From positions 1 through 64,000 of the forward strand of contig JAFGPS010000023.1 of assembly GCA_016936075.1 (NCBI GenBank): a stretch of 64,000 bases of DNA. Reading direction: 5' to 3'. The notes beneath the pieces are model-generated. The model searched no databases. It was not told where the DNA came from and saw only the letters and a list, made by a program, of their open reading frames with translations. This document shows, piece after piece, positions 15,608-24,315 of the stretch (its first letter is position 1; every line of letters begins with the position of its first letter). The translations under genes were made by a program, and so were the position numbers. This DNA is from Sedimentisphaerales bacterium (GTDB taxonomy: Bacteria; Planctomycetota; Phycisphaerae; Sedimentisphaerales; Anaerobacaceae).

Positions 15608-17547
15608 TGCATCCCCTCTGAACTATTATTTATTCTTTTTAATAATTTTGCCTTTATCAAATATATAAAAGATTTAATACTCGGCTTATTACTGAAAGAT
15701 TCATTAAGTAATTCACACGCTTTCTCATACATACCTTCTTTAATCGCATATCTGCCTGCTTTACACTGTTTCTTTCCGAGTATATATTTTGCAATTACCG
15801 GAGGTATATATTCTTTGCCGCCACTTTCATAAAAACGTTTACAAACCTGATATTCAATCATAACGTTTTCAACTGAAGCTTTTGACAGATTAGTCTCATG
15901 TCTTCGTCTTTTAAAAGTAGGCTCTGGTAATCCAATAAATCTATATTTAGTTGAAAGGCGAAGCCATAGATCATAATCGGAACAAATATGTAGAGAAGTA
16001 TCAAATGCAGGTGCTTTTCGTAACATTTCAATAGGAAACATTGAACCACATGCATGTATAAATATTGTCTTGAAAAGATGTTTTGTAATAAAGCCGCTAT
16101 AAAGTTTTCGTTTACATCTACCGTAGATTTCACCATTTTTATCTATGCGATAATACGATCCATAGGCAACAGCCTGGCCTTTTTCATTTTCTATAGCTTT
16201 GACTAATCTTTCTAATGTGTCAGGCAATAGCAAATCGTCAGAATCTATAAATGAAATATATCTACCCTTTGCAAGCTCAATAAGCTTATTACGTGCTGAA
16301 GCGTCTCCACTGTTTTTCTGCCAGTGATATGTAACTGGAATACCAAGTTTTTTTATCATTTGCTCGGTACCATCGGTAGAACCATCATCGACTATAACTA
16401 TTTCGTAGTCTTTATAAGTCTGTTCGAGAATACTTTTAATTGTTTCCTTAAGGTACTCTTTTCTGTTGTATGTCGGAATGCAAACACTTACAGTTTTTTG
16501 TAATGAATCTGTATTATGGTCTTTTTTAATATTTTCATTTTCTCTATTCGGATCATATTTCAAAATGAACTTTGCTAATTTTTCGCCAATCACATCAAGA
16601 TCATATTTTGCAACATCCTCTTTTCCTGCTTGTCCCATTTTCTTACGCAACTCGGAGTCTTTGATAAGAATAGATGTTTTTTCAATCCATTCCGAAATAC
16701 TCGTAGCATGAAAGCCTGAAATATTATCCCGGACATAATCGGCGTTTACACCAATTGGTGTAGTTACTACAGGTAGACCGGCAGAGGCATATTGTAAAAT
16801 TTTAAATCCGCATTTTCCTCTTGTGAATATATTATCTGTCAGCGGAGCAAGACCAATATCGCTCGAAAGCAAATCAGGCACCTGAGTTTCAAGTGACCAT
16901 TCTTTTTTCTCGACAGGCATATTTTCAAGATCGATAAATGTGTCGCAAATTATCCTTAATACTACATTATTAAAACGTGAACCAATTTCCTCCAGTGCAG
17001 GTTTTATTTCCTTAAGATATCTTACCGTGCTTTTGCTGCCAATCCATACGAGACGAATTTTATCATCTTTTGTAATTGAATATTCTTCGTTAAATATCTT
17101 TGTATTTAAACCTGTCGGGAGCACGTAGACATTTTTGTTGAACACTTTTGCCTGCTCTGCCAGATATGGACACCCCGCAATTATCATATTTGACATTTCA
17201 GCGATTCTCTTAAACGCATTTTGCCTTTTTCGGTCATATTTCTCTGGCTGCTCTGCGTTAAACATTATCGCATCATCGAAATCGTAAATAATTATCTTGC
17301 TGTACCTTTTAAGCCAAATCGCATTTAAATAATTTAATGCTTTTTTATGTAGAAGGACACAGTCGTAATCGAGTGCTTTTTTAAATAGCTCCTTACGCTG
17401 CAATGGGTTACGAGGCAGCTTTTCAACATGTGCAACTACGCCATTAGAACGCATAATATCAAGATACACCTTGATTCTTTGCCTGTAACTGGCGCGAGTA
17501 GGATTGCTAATTATTATAAGAACATTCATTATTTTCTGTTTTCTCAT
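15601..17547 (-). CDS. Fused glycosyltransferase: GT4-like domain plus GT2 domain
   Basis: The 648-residue protein joins two glycosyltransferases. Residues about 7-345 are a GT-B type domain: MNVLIIISNPTRASYRQR at the start, IIYDFDDAIMFN near 92, a hinge, then PLTDNIFTRGKCGFKILQYASAGLPVVTTP near 235-265, as in GT4 family enzymes. Residues about 350-600 are a GT2 domain, starting TVSVCIPTYNRKEYLKETI, with VIVDDGSTDG and SFIDSDDLLLPD, the DXD-type metal site. Two enzymes in one chain could add two sugars in turn to a glycan. The start could also be the Met at residue 7. It overlaps the next gene by 7 bases. Confidence 0.86.
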   Translation of the reverse strand: MRKQKIMNVLIIISNPTRASYRQRIKVYLDIMRSNGVVAHVEKLPRNPLQRKELFKKALDYDCVLLHKKALNYLNAIWLKRYSKIIIYDFDDAIMFNAEQPEKYDRKRQNAFKRIAEMSNMIIAGCPYLAEQAKVFNKNVYVLPTGLNTKIFNEEYSITKDDKIRLVWIGSKSTVRYLKEIKPALEEIGSRFNNVVLRIICDTFIDLENMPVEKKEWSLETQVPDLLSSDIGLAPLTDNIFTRGKCGFKILQYASAGLPVVTTPIGVNADYVRDNISGFHATSISEWIEKTSILIKDSELRKKMGQAGKEDVAKYDLDVIGEKLAKFILKYDPNRENENIKKDHNTDSLQKTVSVCIPTYNRKEYLKETIKSILEQTYKDYEIVIVDDGSTDGTEQMIKKLGIPVTYHWQKNSGDASARNKLIELAKGRYISFIDSDDLLLPDTLERLVKAIENEKGQAVAYGSYYRIDKNGEIYGRCKRKLYSGFITKHLFKTIFIHACGSMFPIEMLRKAPAFDTSLHICSDYDLWLRLSTKYRFIGLPEPTFKRRRHETNLSKASVENVMIEYQVCKRFYESGGKEYIPPVIAKYILGKKQCKAGRYAIKEGMYEKACELLNESFSNKPSIKSFIYLIKAKLLKRINNSSEGMHC

Positions 17548-17657
17548 TAATTAAAAATGGTATTTTACATCAAGCATTTATACTATGCAACATAAGTTCA
17601 TTACATTTCAGGTTATTCTGCGTGGAGCTTTTGTGCTGCTCTAAACTTGAATCGCAC

Positions 17658-17686
17658 TTGACATTACTATTGAGTTAGCATATTCT
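17658..17686 (+). promoter_or_regulatory. Sigma70-type promoter of the fdtA-fdtC-fdtB set
   Basis: A perfect TTGACA (17658-17663), a 17-base spacer and TATTCT (17681-17686). Transcription would start near 17693, about 62 bases before the ATG at 17755, which has AAGGA as ribosome site. Confidence 0.72.
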
Positions 17687-17754
17687 AACGTATTGTTTTA
17701 TCTAATGTTAAATAGAATCGGCCTCTTGAAAATAGCTTCAAAAAGGAATTTGTT

Positions 17755-18171
17755 ATGAGTCCGCAAAAATGTAAATTAATAGAACTTCCTAAAATACTCG
17801 ATCATAGAGGAAACCTTACCTTCATGGAATCATCCCGGCATATTCCGTTTGAAATTAAACGGGTATATTACCTTTATGACGTTCCAGGTGGCGCCTTAAG
17901 AGGCGGCCATGCTCATCTCAATCTAAGCCAATTCATAATCGCCGCAAGCGGCAGTTTTACCGTACATACTGACAATGTACATCAGAAAGAGGATTTCTAT
18001 CTGAACAGGTCTTATTACGGCCTGTATATACCTACTATGACATGGAGAGAAATTGATAATTTTTCATCCGGTTCAGTATGTCTTGTTCTGGCTTCGGAAT
18101 TTTACGATGCAGATGACTACATAAGAGATTATGATGAATTTAAACAAATCGCTTCCAAGAGTAAGAAATAA
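17755..18171 (+). CDS. fdtA: dTDP-4-oxo-6-deoxyglucose 3,4-oxoisomerase (FdtA/QdtA, WxcM-like cupin)
   Basis: This cupin enzyme moves the keto group of dTDP-4-keto-6-deoxyglucose from C4 to C3 as the first step to 3-amino-3,6-dideoxy sugars. The 138-residue protein has [11 protein letters not shown] near 16, [18 protein letters not shown] with His52 and His54 in the active site, and [18 protein letters not shown] near 87-104. It is followed without a gap by an N-acetyltransferase and a PLP aminotransferase, exactly the partners of the Fuc3NAc and Qui3NAc pathways. The cupin could be FdtA (galacto product) or QdtA (gluco product); I cannot decide from sequence. The substrate would come from rmlA and rmlB on the other strand. 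Confidence 0.85.
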   Translation: MSPQKCKLIELPKILDHRGNLTFMESSRHIPFEIKRVYYLYDVPGGALRGGHAHLNLSQFIIAASGSFTVHTDNVHQKEDFYLNRSYYGLYIPTMTWREIDNFSSGSVCLVLASEFYDADDYIRDYDEFKQIASKSKK

Positions 18172-18740
18172 TGAATAAAGAGAGTGTTTGTATCCATGGC
18201 AAGGCAATTGTAGAAACAGACAACATCGGAGATGGTACAAGAATCTGGGCGTTTGCTCATATCCTTAAAGATGCAGTAATCGGGAAAAGCTGTAATATCT
18301 GTGACCATACATTTATTGAAGGTAATGTCATTATTGGCGATAACGTAACGATTAAGTGCGGCGTTTATCTCTGGAGCGGATTGAGAATAGAAGACAATGT
18401 ATTTATCGGCCCAAATGCAACTTTTACAAACGATATCAGGCCAAGAAGTAAAGTTTACCCGACTGAATTCATTAAAACTTGTTTACATAACGGAGCAAGT
18501 ATCGGTGCAAATGCTACTATAATTTGCGGTAATACCATTGGAAAATGGGCTATGGTTGGAGCTGGTGCAGTAGTAACGAAAAATGTTCCCGATTATGCGC
18601 TCGTTTATGGAAATCCTGCTATTTTGCATGGTTACATTTGCGAATGTTCAAAACTACTTGTCTTTGCCAATTCAGTGGCTCAATGCTCATGCGGGAAAAA
18701 CTACAGATTAGAATCTGATAATGTTACGAGAATAAAATGA
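18171..18740 (+). CDS. fdtC: dTDP-3-amino-3,6-dideoxyhexose N-acetyltransferase-like (FdtC/QdtC type)
   Basis: The 189-residue protein is a left-handed beta-helix acyltransferase with hexapeptide repeats ([61 protein letters not shown]). The sequence [15 protein letters not shown] and [11 protein letters not shown] are typical of sugar N-acetyltransferases of the WlbB/FdtC group, which transfer acetyl from acetyl-CoA to an amino sugar. The C-terminus has four Cys in a C-X-C and C-X-C pair (ICEC, CSC), perhaps holding zinc. Its ATG overlaps the stop of fdtA by one base (TAATG), so it is coupled. The acceptor is inferred from the neighbours. Confidence 0.83.
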   Translation: MNKESVCIHGKAIVETDNIGDGTRIWAFAHILKDAVIGKSCNICDHTFIEGNVIIGDNVTIKCGVYLWSGLRIEDNVFIGPNATFTNDIRPRSKVYPTEFIKTCLHNGASIGANATIICGNTIGKWAMVGAGAVVTKNVPDYALVYGNPAILHGYICECSKLLVFANSVAQCSCGKNYRLESDNVTRIK

Positions 18741-19828
18741 TAGATTTCGCTGGTTTGAAACAACAACATGAGGCAATATCCGAAGAAATCGAACAGGCGA
18801 TCAGTAGAGTCTTAAAAAGCGGCTGGTTCATACTGGGAGAGGAGATTGATTGCTTTGAGAATGAGTTTTCTGATTATATCGGCACGAAATACAGTATCGG
18901 AGTGAATTCAGGCTCTGATGCCCTTCTGCTCGTTCTAAAGGCGTTACAAATTGGACAGGGAGATGAGGTCATCACTGTTTCTCATACATTTATTTCTTCT
19001 GTTGACAGCATAATTAGAAATGGCGCAAAACCGGTTTTTATCGACATTGAGCCTGACACATTTTGCATCGATACTACAAAAATCGAGCAGAAAATAACAA
19101 AAAGAACCAAAGCTATCCTGCCTGTCCATATTTACGGCCAGCCTGTAAATATGGATTCGGTAATGGAAATAGCAAAAAAAAATAACATTTATGTCATTGA
19201 AGACGCATGCCAGGCACACGGTGCGAAATTTTGTGGTAAAAGAGTAGGTTCCATCGGGGATATTGGGTGTTTTAGTTTCTACCCGGCTAAAAACCTTGGT
19301 GCATATGGTGACGGCGGAATGGTTACAACAAATAATCCGGAACTGGCCCAAAAAATACAAATGCTCCGAAATTACGGCCAACCTAAAAAATATGAGCATA
19401 ACTTTGTCGGTGTCAATAGCAGGCTGGACGAAATACAGGCGGCTTGTTTACGTGTTAAACTTAAATATCTCGACAAGTGGAACCAGAACAGGCGCGATAT
19501 CGCATCTCTCTATAATAAATTTTTTAAAGATATTCCCATTATTACACCAAGCGAGATGAAGTTTGCTGAGCATGTATATCACTTGTATGTTATCCGTTCT
19601 GGACAAAGAGATTCTCTTCAGAAAAAACTTTCTGAAAAAAAAATACATACCCAAATTCATTACCCCATTCCTGTACATAAACAAAAGGCATATCAGGAAC
19701 TTGGTCTTGATGCCGCATTGCCTGTCACAGAACAAATTTGCAAGGAAATACTGTCTCTGCCAATGCACCCATTTCTTAAAGAAGAGGATATTCATACTAT
19801 AGTTGAAGCAATTGAATCTTCTTTATAG
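18737..19828 (+). CDS. fdtB: PLP sugar aminotransferase (DegT/DnrJ/EryC1/StrS), FdtB-like
   Basis: The 363-residue protein is a DegT-family aminotransferase, which puts an amino group from glutamate on a dTDP-keto sugar. It has [11 protein letters not shown] near 55-65 for PLP phosphate, EDACQAHGA near 155, and [16 protein letters not shown] near 180-195, where the lysine of PAKNLG forms the PLP aldimine. Its end has [17 protein letters not shown], also family-typical. The ATG overlaps the stop of the acetyltransferase by four bases (ATGA). Together with the two genes before it, it should make dTDP-Fuc3NAc or dTDP-Qui3NAc for a surface glycan. It converges with a methyltransferase gene 13 bases away. 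Confidence 0.88.
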   Translation: MIDFAGLKQQHEAISEEIEQAISRVLKSGWFILGEEIDCFENEFSDYIGTKYSIGVNSGSDALLLVLKALQIGQGDEVITVSHTFISSVDSIIRNGAKPVFIDIEPDTFCIDTTKIEQKITKRTKAILPVHIYGQPVNMDSVMEIAKKNNIYVIEDACQAHGAKFCGKRVGSIGDIGCFSFYPAKNLGAYGDGGMVTTNNPELAQKIQMLRNYGQPKKYEHNFVGVNSRLDEIQAACLRVKLKYLDKWNQNRRDIASLYNKFFKDIPIITPSEMKFAEHVYHLYVIRSGQRDSLQKKLSEKKIHTQIHYPIPVHKQKAYQELGLDAALPVTEQICKEILSLPMHPFLKEEDIHTIVEAIESSL

Positions 19829-19841
19829 TGCAAAATCTCGC

Positions 19842-20459
19842 TTATTTATCATTTTTTACTGGTGTAAAAACAATCTTAATTCCATCGCACGGACAAATAT
19901 AACATAGATGAAGTTCATAAAATTCCATGACAGATGTATGTAAATTCATAAAAAAGCCAAAGAGTTTTTTTAATTTCCTCGAAAACCAGAATGGGGAACG
20001 AAAAACAAGTTTCCTGGATATTATATTGATTCTTATATTTGTGTAAAATTCAGGCACTTTTCGTTTCAGTTGTTTTTTAGTCTCAACAAAATAATCAAAG
20101 CTATATAATCCGAAATGTCTTTTATGTGTATAATCCGAATAGTAGTATGGATTTGAAAAATGCGGCACAAAAATATATGCTTTCCCATCAGGTTTAAGCA
20201 CCCTGATAATCTCACGCATGAGATATTCAAAATTATCTATATGCTCCAGAACACTCTTACAACGAAGCTCATCTACAGAATTGTCCGGTAAAAAAGGTAA
20301 TCCTTCCTCTATATCAGCTACTATGTCAACATTTGGCATGTCAACTTTATCAACTGTAACCCTTCCTTTCTTTGGCTTTTGACCGCAGCCTAAATCAATA
20401 ACGAAAGGAGTTTGACTATTTAACAACTGTTCTAAATTTATTTTGAGCAAAGGTGTCAT
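19842..20459 (-). CDS. Class I SAM-dependent methyltransferase
   Basis: The 205-residue protein has the SAM-binding start FVIDLGCGQKPKKG near 20, the acidic VDIVADIEEGLPF near 45, and the post-motif SVLEHIDNFEYLMREIIRVLKPDGKAYI, all usual for Methyltransf_11 type enzymes. The target is not readable; in this locus it is probably a sugar or polyprenyl-linked intermediate. It is a single minus-strand gene with its own strong promoter (20526-20554) between two plus-strand genes. Confidence 0.83.
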   Translation of the reverse strand: MTPLLKINLEQLLNSQTPFVIDLGCGQKPKKGRVTVDKVDMPNVDIVADIEEGLPFLPDNSVDELRCKSVLEHIDNFEYLMREIIRVLKPDGKAYIFVPHFSNPYYYSDYTHKRHFGLYSFDYFVETKKQLKRKVPEFYTNIRINIISRKLVFRSPFWFSRKLKKLFGFFMNLHTSVMEFYELHLCYICPCDGIKIVFTPVKNDK

Positions 20460-20525
20460 TATTTCTGCTTATTCAATTATATAGAAACGATTCCTTTTGA
20501 AATTCAATGAAAATAAAACTGAGTG

Positions 20526-20554
20526 ATTATAGGCTAAAACTTGAATTCTTTCAA
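20526..20554 (-). promoter_or_regulatory. Sigma70-type promoter of the methyltransferase gene
   Basis: On the minus strand TTGAAA (20554-20549), a 17-base spacer and a perfect TATAAT (20531-20526). The transcript would start near 20519 and have a leader of about 60 bases. It is back to back with the promoter of the glycosyltransferase at 20640. Confidence 0.72.
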
Positions 20555-20598
20555 CAAAATTAACTTTTGCCAATAACGCATTCTTTCCTACAAATCTT

Positions 20599-20627
20599 TT
20601 GAAGATTAAAAAAAAGTAAGATATAAT
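20599..20627 (+). promoter_or_regulatory. Sigma70-type promoter giving an almost leaderless mRNA
   Basis: TTGAAG (20599-20604), a 17-base spacer and a perfect TATAAT (20622-20627). The usual start point, 6-7 bases on, would be near 20634, only about 6 bases before the ATG at 20640, so there would be no room for a ribosome site. Confidence 0.68.
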
Positions 20628-20639
20628 ACCAATAAATTT

Positions 20640-21623
20640 ATGACTACAAAAGATTTGAAATTATCTATCATTATAGTTAGCTGGAACGTAAAGCAGGAGT
20701 TGATTGATTGTTTACGTTCAATAGAAGAAAATCCGCCCACCAGTGGTTACGAAGTAATCACGGTTGATAATGCAAGCACAGATGGCACAATTGAGACATT
20801 ACAAAGTGAATTCCCAAAAGTCAAATTGATTGTAAACAAAGAGAACCGAGGATTTGCGGCTGCCAATAACGTAGGAACAAAACAAGCCCAGGGGGAATAT
20901 ATTTTATATCTGAATCCCGATACTATTGTCCATCCAGGATCGCTGGATATCTTATTGAACTTTTTGGATAATAATAAAGATGTCGGAGCATGCGGCCCGA
21001 AACTCCTAAACGATGACGGCACACTCCAGCCGTCCATAAGAAAAGTCCCTGATTTCCGATCGGCACTATACCAAAATACAATCCTGAGAAGACTCGGATT
21101 ATTTCGAAATAATTATCGTAAATACCGAATGCTTGATTTTGATTTTGAAAAGCAGATAGATGTAGATGTCATCATGGGAGCCGCATTAATGGTTAGGCAT
21201 TCCATCATAAAAGAAATTGACGGCATGGATGAAGCTTTTTTCATGTATTACGAAGAAGCTGATTTGTGCTATAGAGTTCAAAAAGCCGGCTGGCGAATAG
21301 TTTTTCTTCCTGAGTCACAAATTACCCATTTAGGAGGAAAATCATCCGACCAGGTGCCCGTGAAAACAAAAATGATGAGGCTGAGGAGTTTATTAATATT
21401 TTTCAGAAAACATTACGGCAAAGTGCAAACCTGCTTTTTTAATCTTGTTTTTAAGCCAGCCGTACTGCTAAGATATGTCATCGACTTTTTCTTGGCTATT
21501 ATGATGTATTTATTTGCTTTATTATTAATGAATAAAACAGGCCGCAGGAAATATTCAAATAAAATTAAATACTCTCTGTCATGGCTTCGTGAATATGCAT
21601 GGGAGTTTTTGATCAGGTTTTAG
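20640..21623 (+). CDS. Glycosyltransferase family 2 (rhamnosyltransferase-like)
   Basis: The 327-residue protein is a GT-A enzyme: LSIIIVSWNVKQELIDCL at the start, VITVDNASTDGTIE near 38, GFAAANNVG, then YLNPDTIV near 100 as the DXD-type site, and FMYYEEADLCYRVQKAGWRI near 203. This is the layout of WbbL-like rhamnosyltransferases, which add a deoxy-sugar to lipid-linked oligosaccharides. One or two hydrophobic helices near the C-terminus (LRYVIDFFLAIMMYLFALLL) anchor it to the membrane. No ATG other than this lies near the conserved start. The sugar donor is unknown but could be the amino sugar made next door. Confidence 0.87.
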   Translation: MTTKDLKLSIIIVSWNVKQELIDCLRSIEENPPTSGYEVITVDNASTDGTIETLQSEFPKVKLIVNKENRGFAAANNVGTKQAQGEYILYLNPDTIVHPGSLDILLNFLDNNKDVGACGPKLLNDDGTLQPSIRKVPDFRSALYQNTILRRLGLFRNNYRKYRMLDFDFEKQIDVDVIMGAALMVRHSIIKEIDGMDEAFFMYYEEADLCYRVQKAGWRIVFLPESQITHLGGKSSDQVPVKTKMMRLRSLLIFFRKHYGKVQTCFFNLVFKPAVLLRYVIDFFLAIMMYLFALLLMNKTGRRKYSNKIKYSLSWLREYAWEFLIRF

Positions 21624-22293
21624 ATTCTTCCAATTTTCCAATCATTATAAATCCGGTCGGAGCAAATAAATGCCTATAGCCGGTTAGCCATGTGAATATC
21701 CCTATTTTGGATAGCATCTTGAGAAACTTGGCTGAAATACCTCTCATCGTATGACCATTTTTTTTGTGTTTACTATAACTAAAAGATATTTTACCTAAAT
21801 CATCGTCGATATTCTTGAAATCATTTACTTTAGAAGTCGCCGCAGTACTTTTATCCATATCAAATTTGACCGAAGGAAAAAGTTTCTTTACCCCTTCGGG
21901 CGTAAAACGCCAATAATCATTTGGATAACCGTGAATTTGCCAACTGAAAGGTACACCAATACATATCATTCCGCCCGGTTTCAACAATATAGCGAGATTT
22001 TCAGCCATTTTGAATGGATTATCACAATGCTCCAAAACGCTCAGGCAGAAAATTGTTCCAAATCGTTTATTACCAAGTTCACTATCGATTTTTTTAAAAT
22101 CATTTGTCAGGTCCAAAACAATATCCACGCCCTGTCCAGCTTCCATATCAAGACCTGTATATTCGGCCTTTGATTTGAAAAGCGAACGTAAATCTTGTGT
22201 TGTACCGTAATCTTTTGAACCGACTTCAAGAAACGGTCCGCTGAATTTATCAAGATGTTCCTTTATAAAAGTAAGCTGGTTAATGTCACCCAT
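21613..22293 (-). CDS. Class I SAM-dependent methyltransferase
   Basis: The 226-residue protein has GPFLEVGSKDYG near 18 as SAM-binding start, GLDMEAGQGVDIVLDL near 46, and TIFCLSVLEHCDNPFKMAENLAILLKPGGMI near 80-112. It is a Methyltransf_11 type enzyme with unknown target. It is the last gene of the long minus-strand polysaccharide operon, 35 bases after the glycosyltransferase, and its end overlaps the convergent GT2 gene by 11 bases. Confidence 0.82.
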   Translation of the reverse strand: MGDINQLTFIKEHLDKFSGPFLEVGSKDYGTTQDLRSLFKSKAEYTGLDMEAGQGVDIVLDLTNDFKKIDSELGNKRFGTIFCLSVLEHCDNPFKMAENLAILLKPGGMICIGVPFSWQIHGYPNDYWRFTPEGVKKLFPSVKFDMDKSTAATSKVNDFKNIDDDLGKISFSYSKHKKNGHTMRGISAKFLKMLSKIGIFTWLTGYRHLFAPTGFIMIGKLEESKT

Positions 22294-22328
22294 TTTTTAC
22301 CTTATATTATTACATTAAAATATTATTC

Positions 22329-23354
22329 TTATGTCCATGGGGCATTATAAGTGCCGTTTTGTGCTAAGTCTAAATAATATTGAGCAATTTTTTGACAATT
22401 GAATTCTTTATGTACTCTTTCCATTCCCGAATCTGCTATCTTTTTTCTTTCTTCTTCATGTTCAAGATACCAATGTGCTAATTCAAAAAATTCTTCAATT
22501 TCATCAAAATATTTGATATGTACGCCATCATTATAGAGAATGTCCGCTTCAGGGATTCTCTTTGCCATGACAAATGCACCACCAGCCATAAAACGAGTGA
22601 GCCTGTCCGAATGGCAGAATTTAATCGGTCCGTATGCATTTATATTTACACCAATTTTAGCACCGCTTATAGCATAAAGGCAATCCCTGCCTCCAATTGA
22701 AGATTTACCGCAACAACCGTAAAGTGTACAATTTGATTGAGTAGAAAGTTTTTTGACAAGTTTTTCTCTAAAATCTTCACTTGAGTCCGCATGATGCTGT
22801 AATTTTCCAATCCAGAGAATACCTGTTTTCCATTTCTCGTCAACTTCATATCGATGGTCAATATCAGGATCACACATGTTCGGCATAAAAATACATAATG
22901 GAACACCAGCATCGCGGTAATCCTGCAACCACTGACCATCATTTGTCGCGGTTAATATATCAAGTTCTTTTGCTGTTTCTATTCTGTCTTTTTGCAGCTT
23001 TGGCCATGGATCACCATCACCTCCGATAAAGATTGCATTTGGAGCAGCCTGTCTTGCCAATCTTATTGTTTGAGCATTTAAATGTCTGGCGAAACTTATA
23101 TACACAATATCAGGACAATAAATACTTAACTGCGCAGCAAGGAGTTTATCTATGTGTGACTTATAAAAATATGAAGAAAAAGTTTTACTCTTAAAAGGAC
23201 TAACCTGAGAAAGTGCATCACAATAACTAAAAATCCGAACATCATGCCCAAGCCTTATAAAACCCTTTGCAAGCTTAGGCATTTGGTCAGAGAACATTTT
23301 AGCCGGTTTGTTAACCAAATCAGTAATAATATAAATTCGTTTTGCACTGCTCAT
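22329..23354 (-). CDS. Glycosyltransferase, GT-B fold (GT4-like)
   Basis: The 341-residue protein has a GT-B layout: an N-terminal domain beginning RIYIITDLVNKPAKMFSDQMPKLA and GFIRLGHDVRIFSYC, and a C-terminal donor-binding domain with GILWIGKLQHHADS, then KIGVNINAYGPIKFCHSDRLTRFMAGGAFVMAKR and the final helical stretch. The GT4-type ending is clear, although the usual E-X7-E motif is weak. Its ATG overlaps the stop of the SGNH-like gene by four bases. The donor and acceptor are unknown. Confidence 0.75.
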   Translation of the reverse strand: MSSAKRIYIITDLVNKPAKMFSDQMPKLAKGFIRLGHDVRIFSYCDALSQVSPFKSKTFSSYFYKSHIDKLLAAQLSIYCPDIVYISFARHLNAQTIRLARQAAPNAIFIGGDGDPWPKLQKDRIETAKELDILTATNDGQWLQDYRDAGVPLCIFMPNMCDPDIDHRYEVDEKWKTGILWIGKLQHHADSSEDFREKLVKKLSTQSNCTLYGCCGKSSIGGRDCLYAISGAKIGVNINAYGPIKFCHSDRLTRFMAGGAFVMAKRIPEADILYNDGVHIKYFDEIEEFFELAHWYLEHEEERKKIADSGMERVHKEFNCQKIAQYYLDLAQNGTYNAPWT

Positions 23355-24307
23355 TCTTGCTGTTCTCTTTCGAATATTTTTAATGCTAAATCTTTGGATA
23401 ACTGAACTGCGGACTCTCTCTGGAGATGAGAACCATCAAAGCTGTCATAAGCGGTCGGATCAATTTCAATCCATCTACCGCCTGAATTTTGAAAAGTTTG
23501 CTTAAATTTGGAAAGATTAAAGCCGCTATATTGTTCTTCTATTTCAAACATTTCTTTACAGGTAGGAACAAGGAAACCATAGACTTTTATATCTGAAGTA
23601 CTCCATTTTGAAACATATTCCATCAAATTATCTATCATATCCTGATTTATCTGGCATCTTTCATATATTTTCAGGTAATTTTTAAGTTCCTTTTTTTTGC
23701 CCGGAGATTTCTTACTGTATGCCAGCCATCCATCTGAAAATAATTCCTTATGTGTATTGCTTTTCGACATATTAGGAAATAAACCAATCATGGCATCGTG
23801 AAAGGACATGTACTCAAAAAAACTATAAAGTGACGCAAAGTGCATGTGCATATAAATATCCTTTTTCGAAAGGCTTTTTAGTGCTAAAAATTGCCCTGTT
23901 ATTCCTGGATCATCAGTAAGTGAATGGGGTGTAATTCCAAGAATAATCGTTTTCTGATTACTATTTTTCCTTAACACCTTTCCTATTGCATCAAGATATT
24001 TTGTGTCGTATAAATTACTTGCAAATCCATAATTAACAATACATCTGTCCTTCAATGTTTCTTCCATTGTTCCCGGCGAAATCCCGCCCAAAATTCTTGA
24101 ATCGCCTGTAACAATAGCATCTGCATAATCTATCCAACTGATTTTAGTTGCCCAATATTTTTTTTCATGCATCCCGGTAATCTTTTTAGGACGCAACGAA
24201 CCCATAATAATAATAGATATTATTGCAAAAAAGAGTGTTCTTGCAGTCCTGTCACTGTATAGAACTTTAATAATATTTTTTTTCTTTGTATTTTTCTTAT
24301 TTTCCAT
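23351..24307 (-). CDS. SGNH/AlgJ-DltD-like protein paired with the MBOAT acyltransferase
   Basis: From the ATG at 24307 the protein has about 318 residues, one N-terminal membrane helix and an exported domain. DAIVTGDSRILGG carries the GDS of an SGNH-type block I, and SFDGSHLQRESA near the end supplies the paired Asp and His, so the catalytic triad looks whole. Proteins of this kind (AlgX, AlgJ, DltD) take an acyl group from an MBOAT partner and pass it to a polysaccharide. I chose the ATG because a TTG at 24367 would overlap the MBOAT gene by 52 bases and add a tail without similarity. It lies 8 bases after the MBOAT gene. Confidence 0.75.
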   Translation of the reverse strand: MENKKNTKKKNIIKVLYSDRTARTLFFAIISIIIMGSLRPKKITGMHEKKYWATKISWIDYADAIVTGDSRILGGISPGTMEETLKDRCIVNYGFASNLYDTKYLDAIGKVLRKNSNQKTIILGITPHSLTDDPGITGQFLALKSLSKKDIYMHMHFASLYSFFEYMSFHDAMIGLFPNMSKSNTHKELFSDGWLAYSKKSPGKKKELKNYLKIYERCQINQDMIDNLMEYVSKWSTSDIKVYGFLVPTCKEMFEIEEQYSGFNLSKFKQTFQNSGGRWIEIDPTAYDSFDGSHLQRESAVQLSKDLALKIFEREQQE

Positions 24308-24315
24308 AGGTTTTA

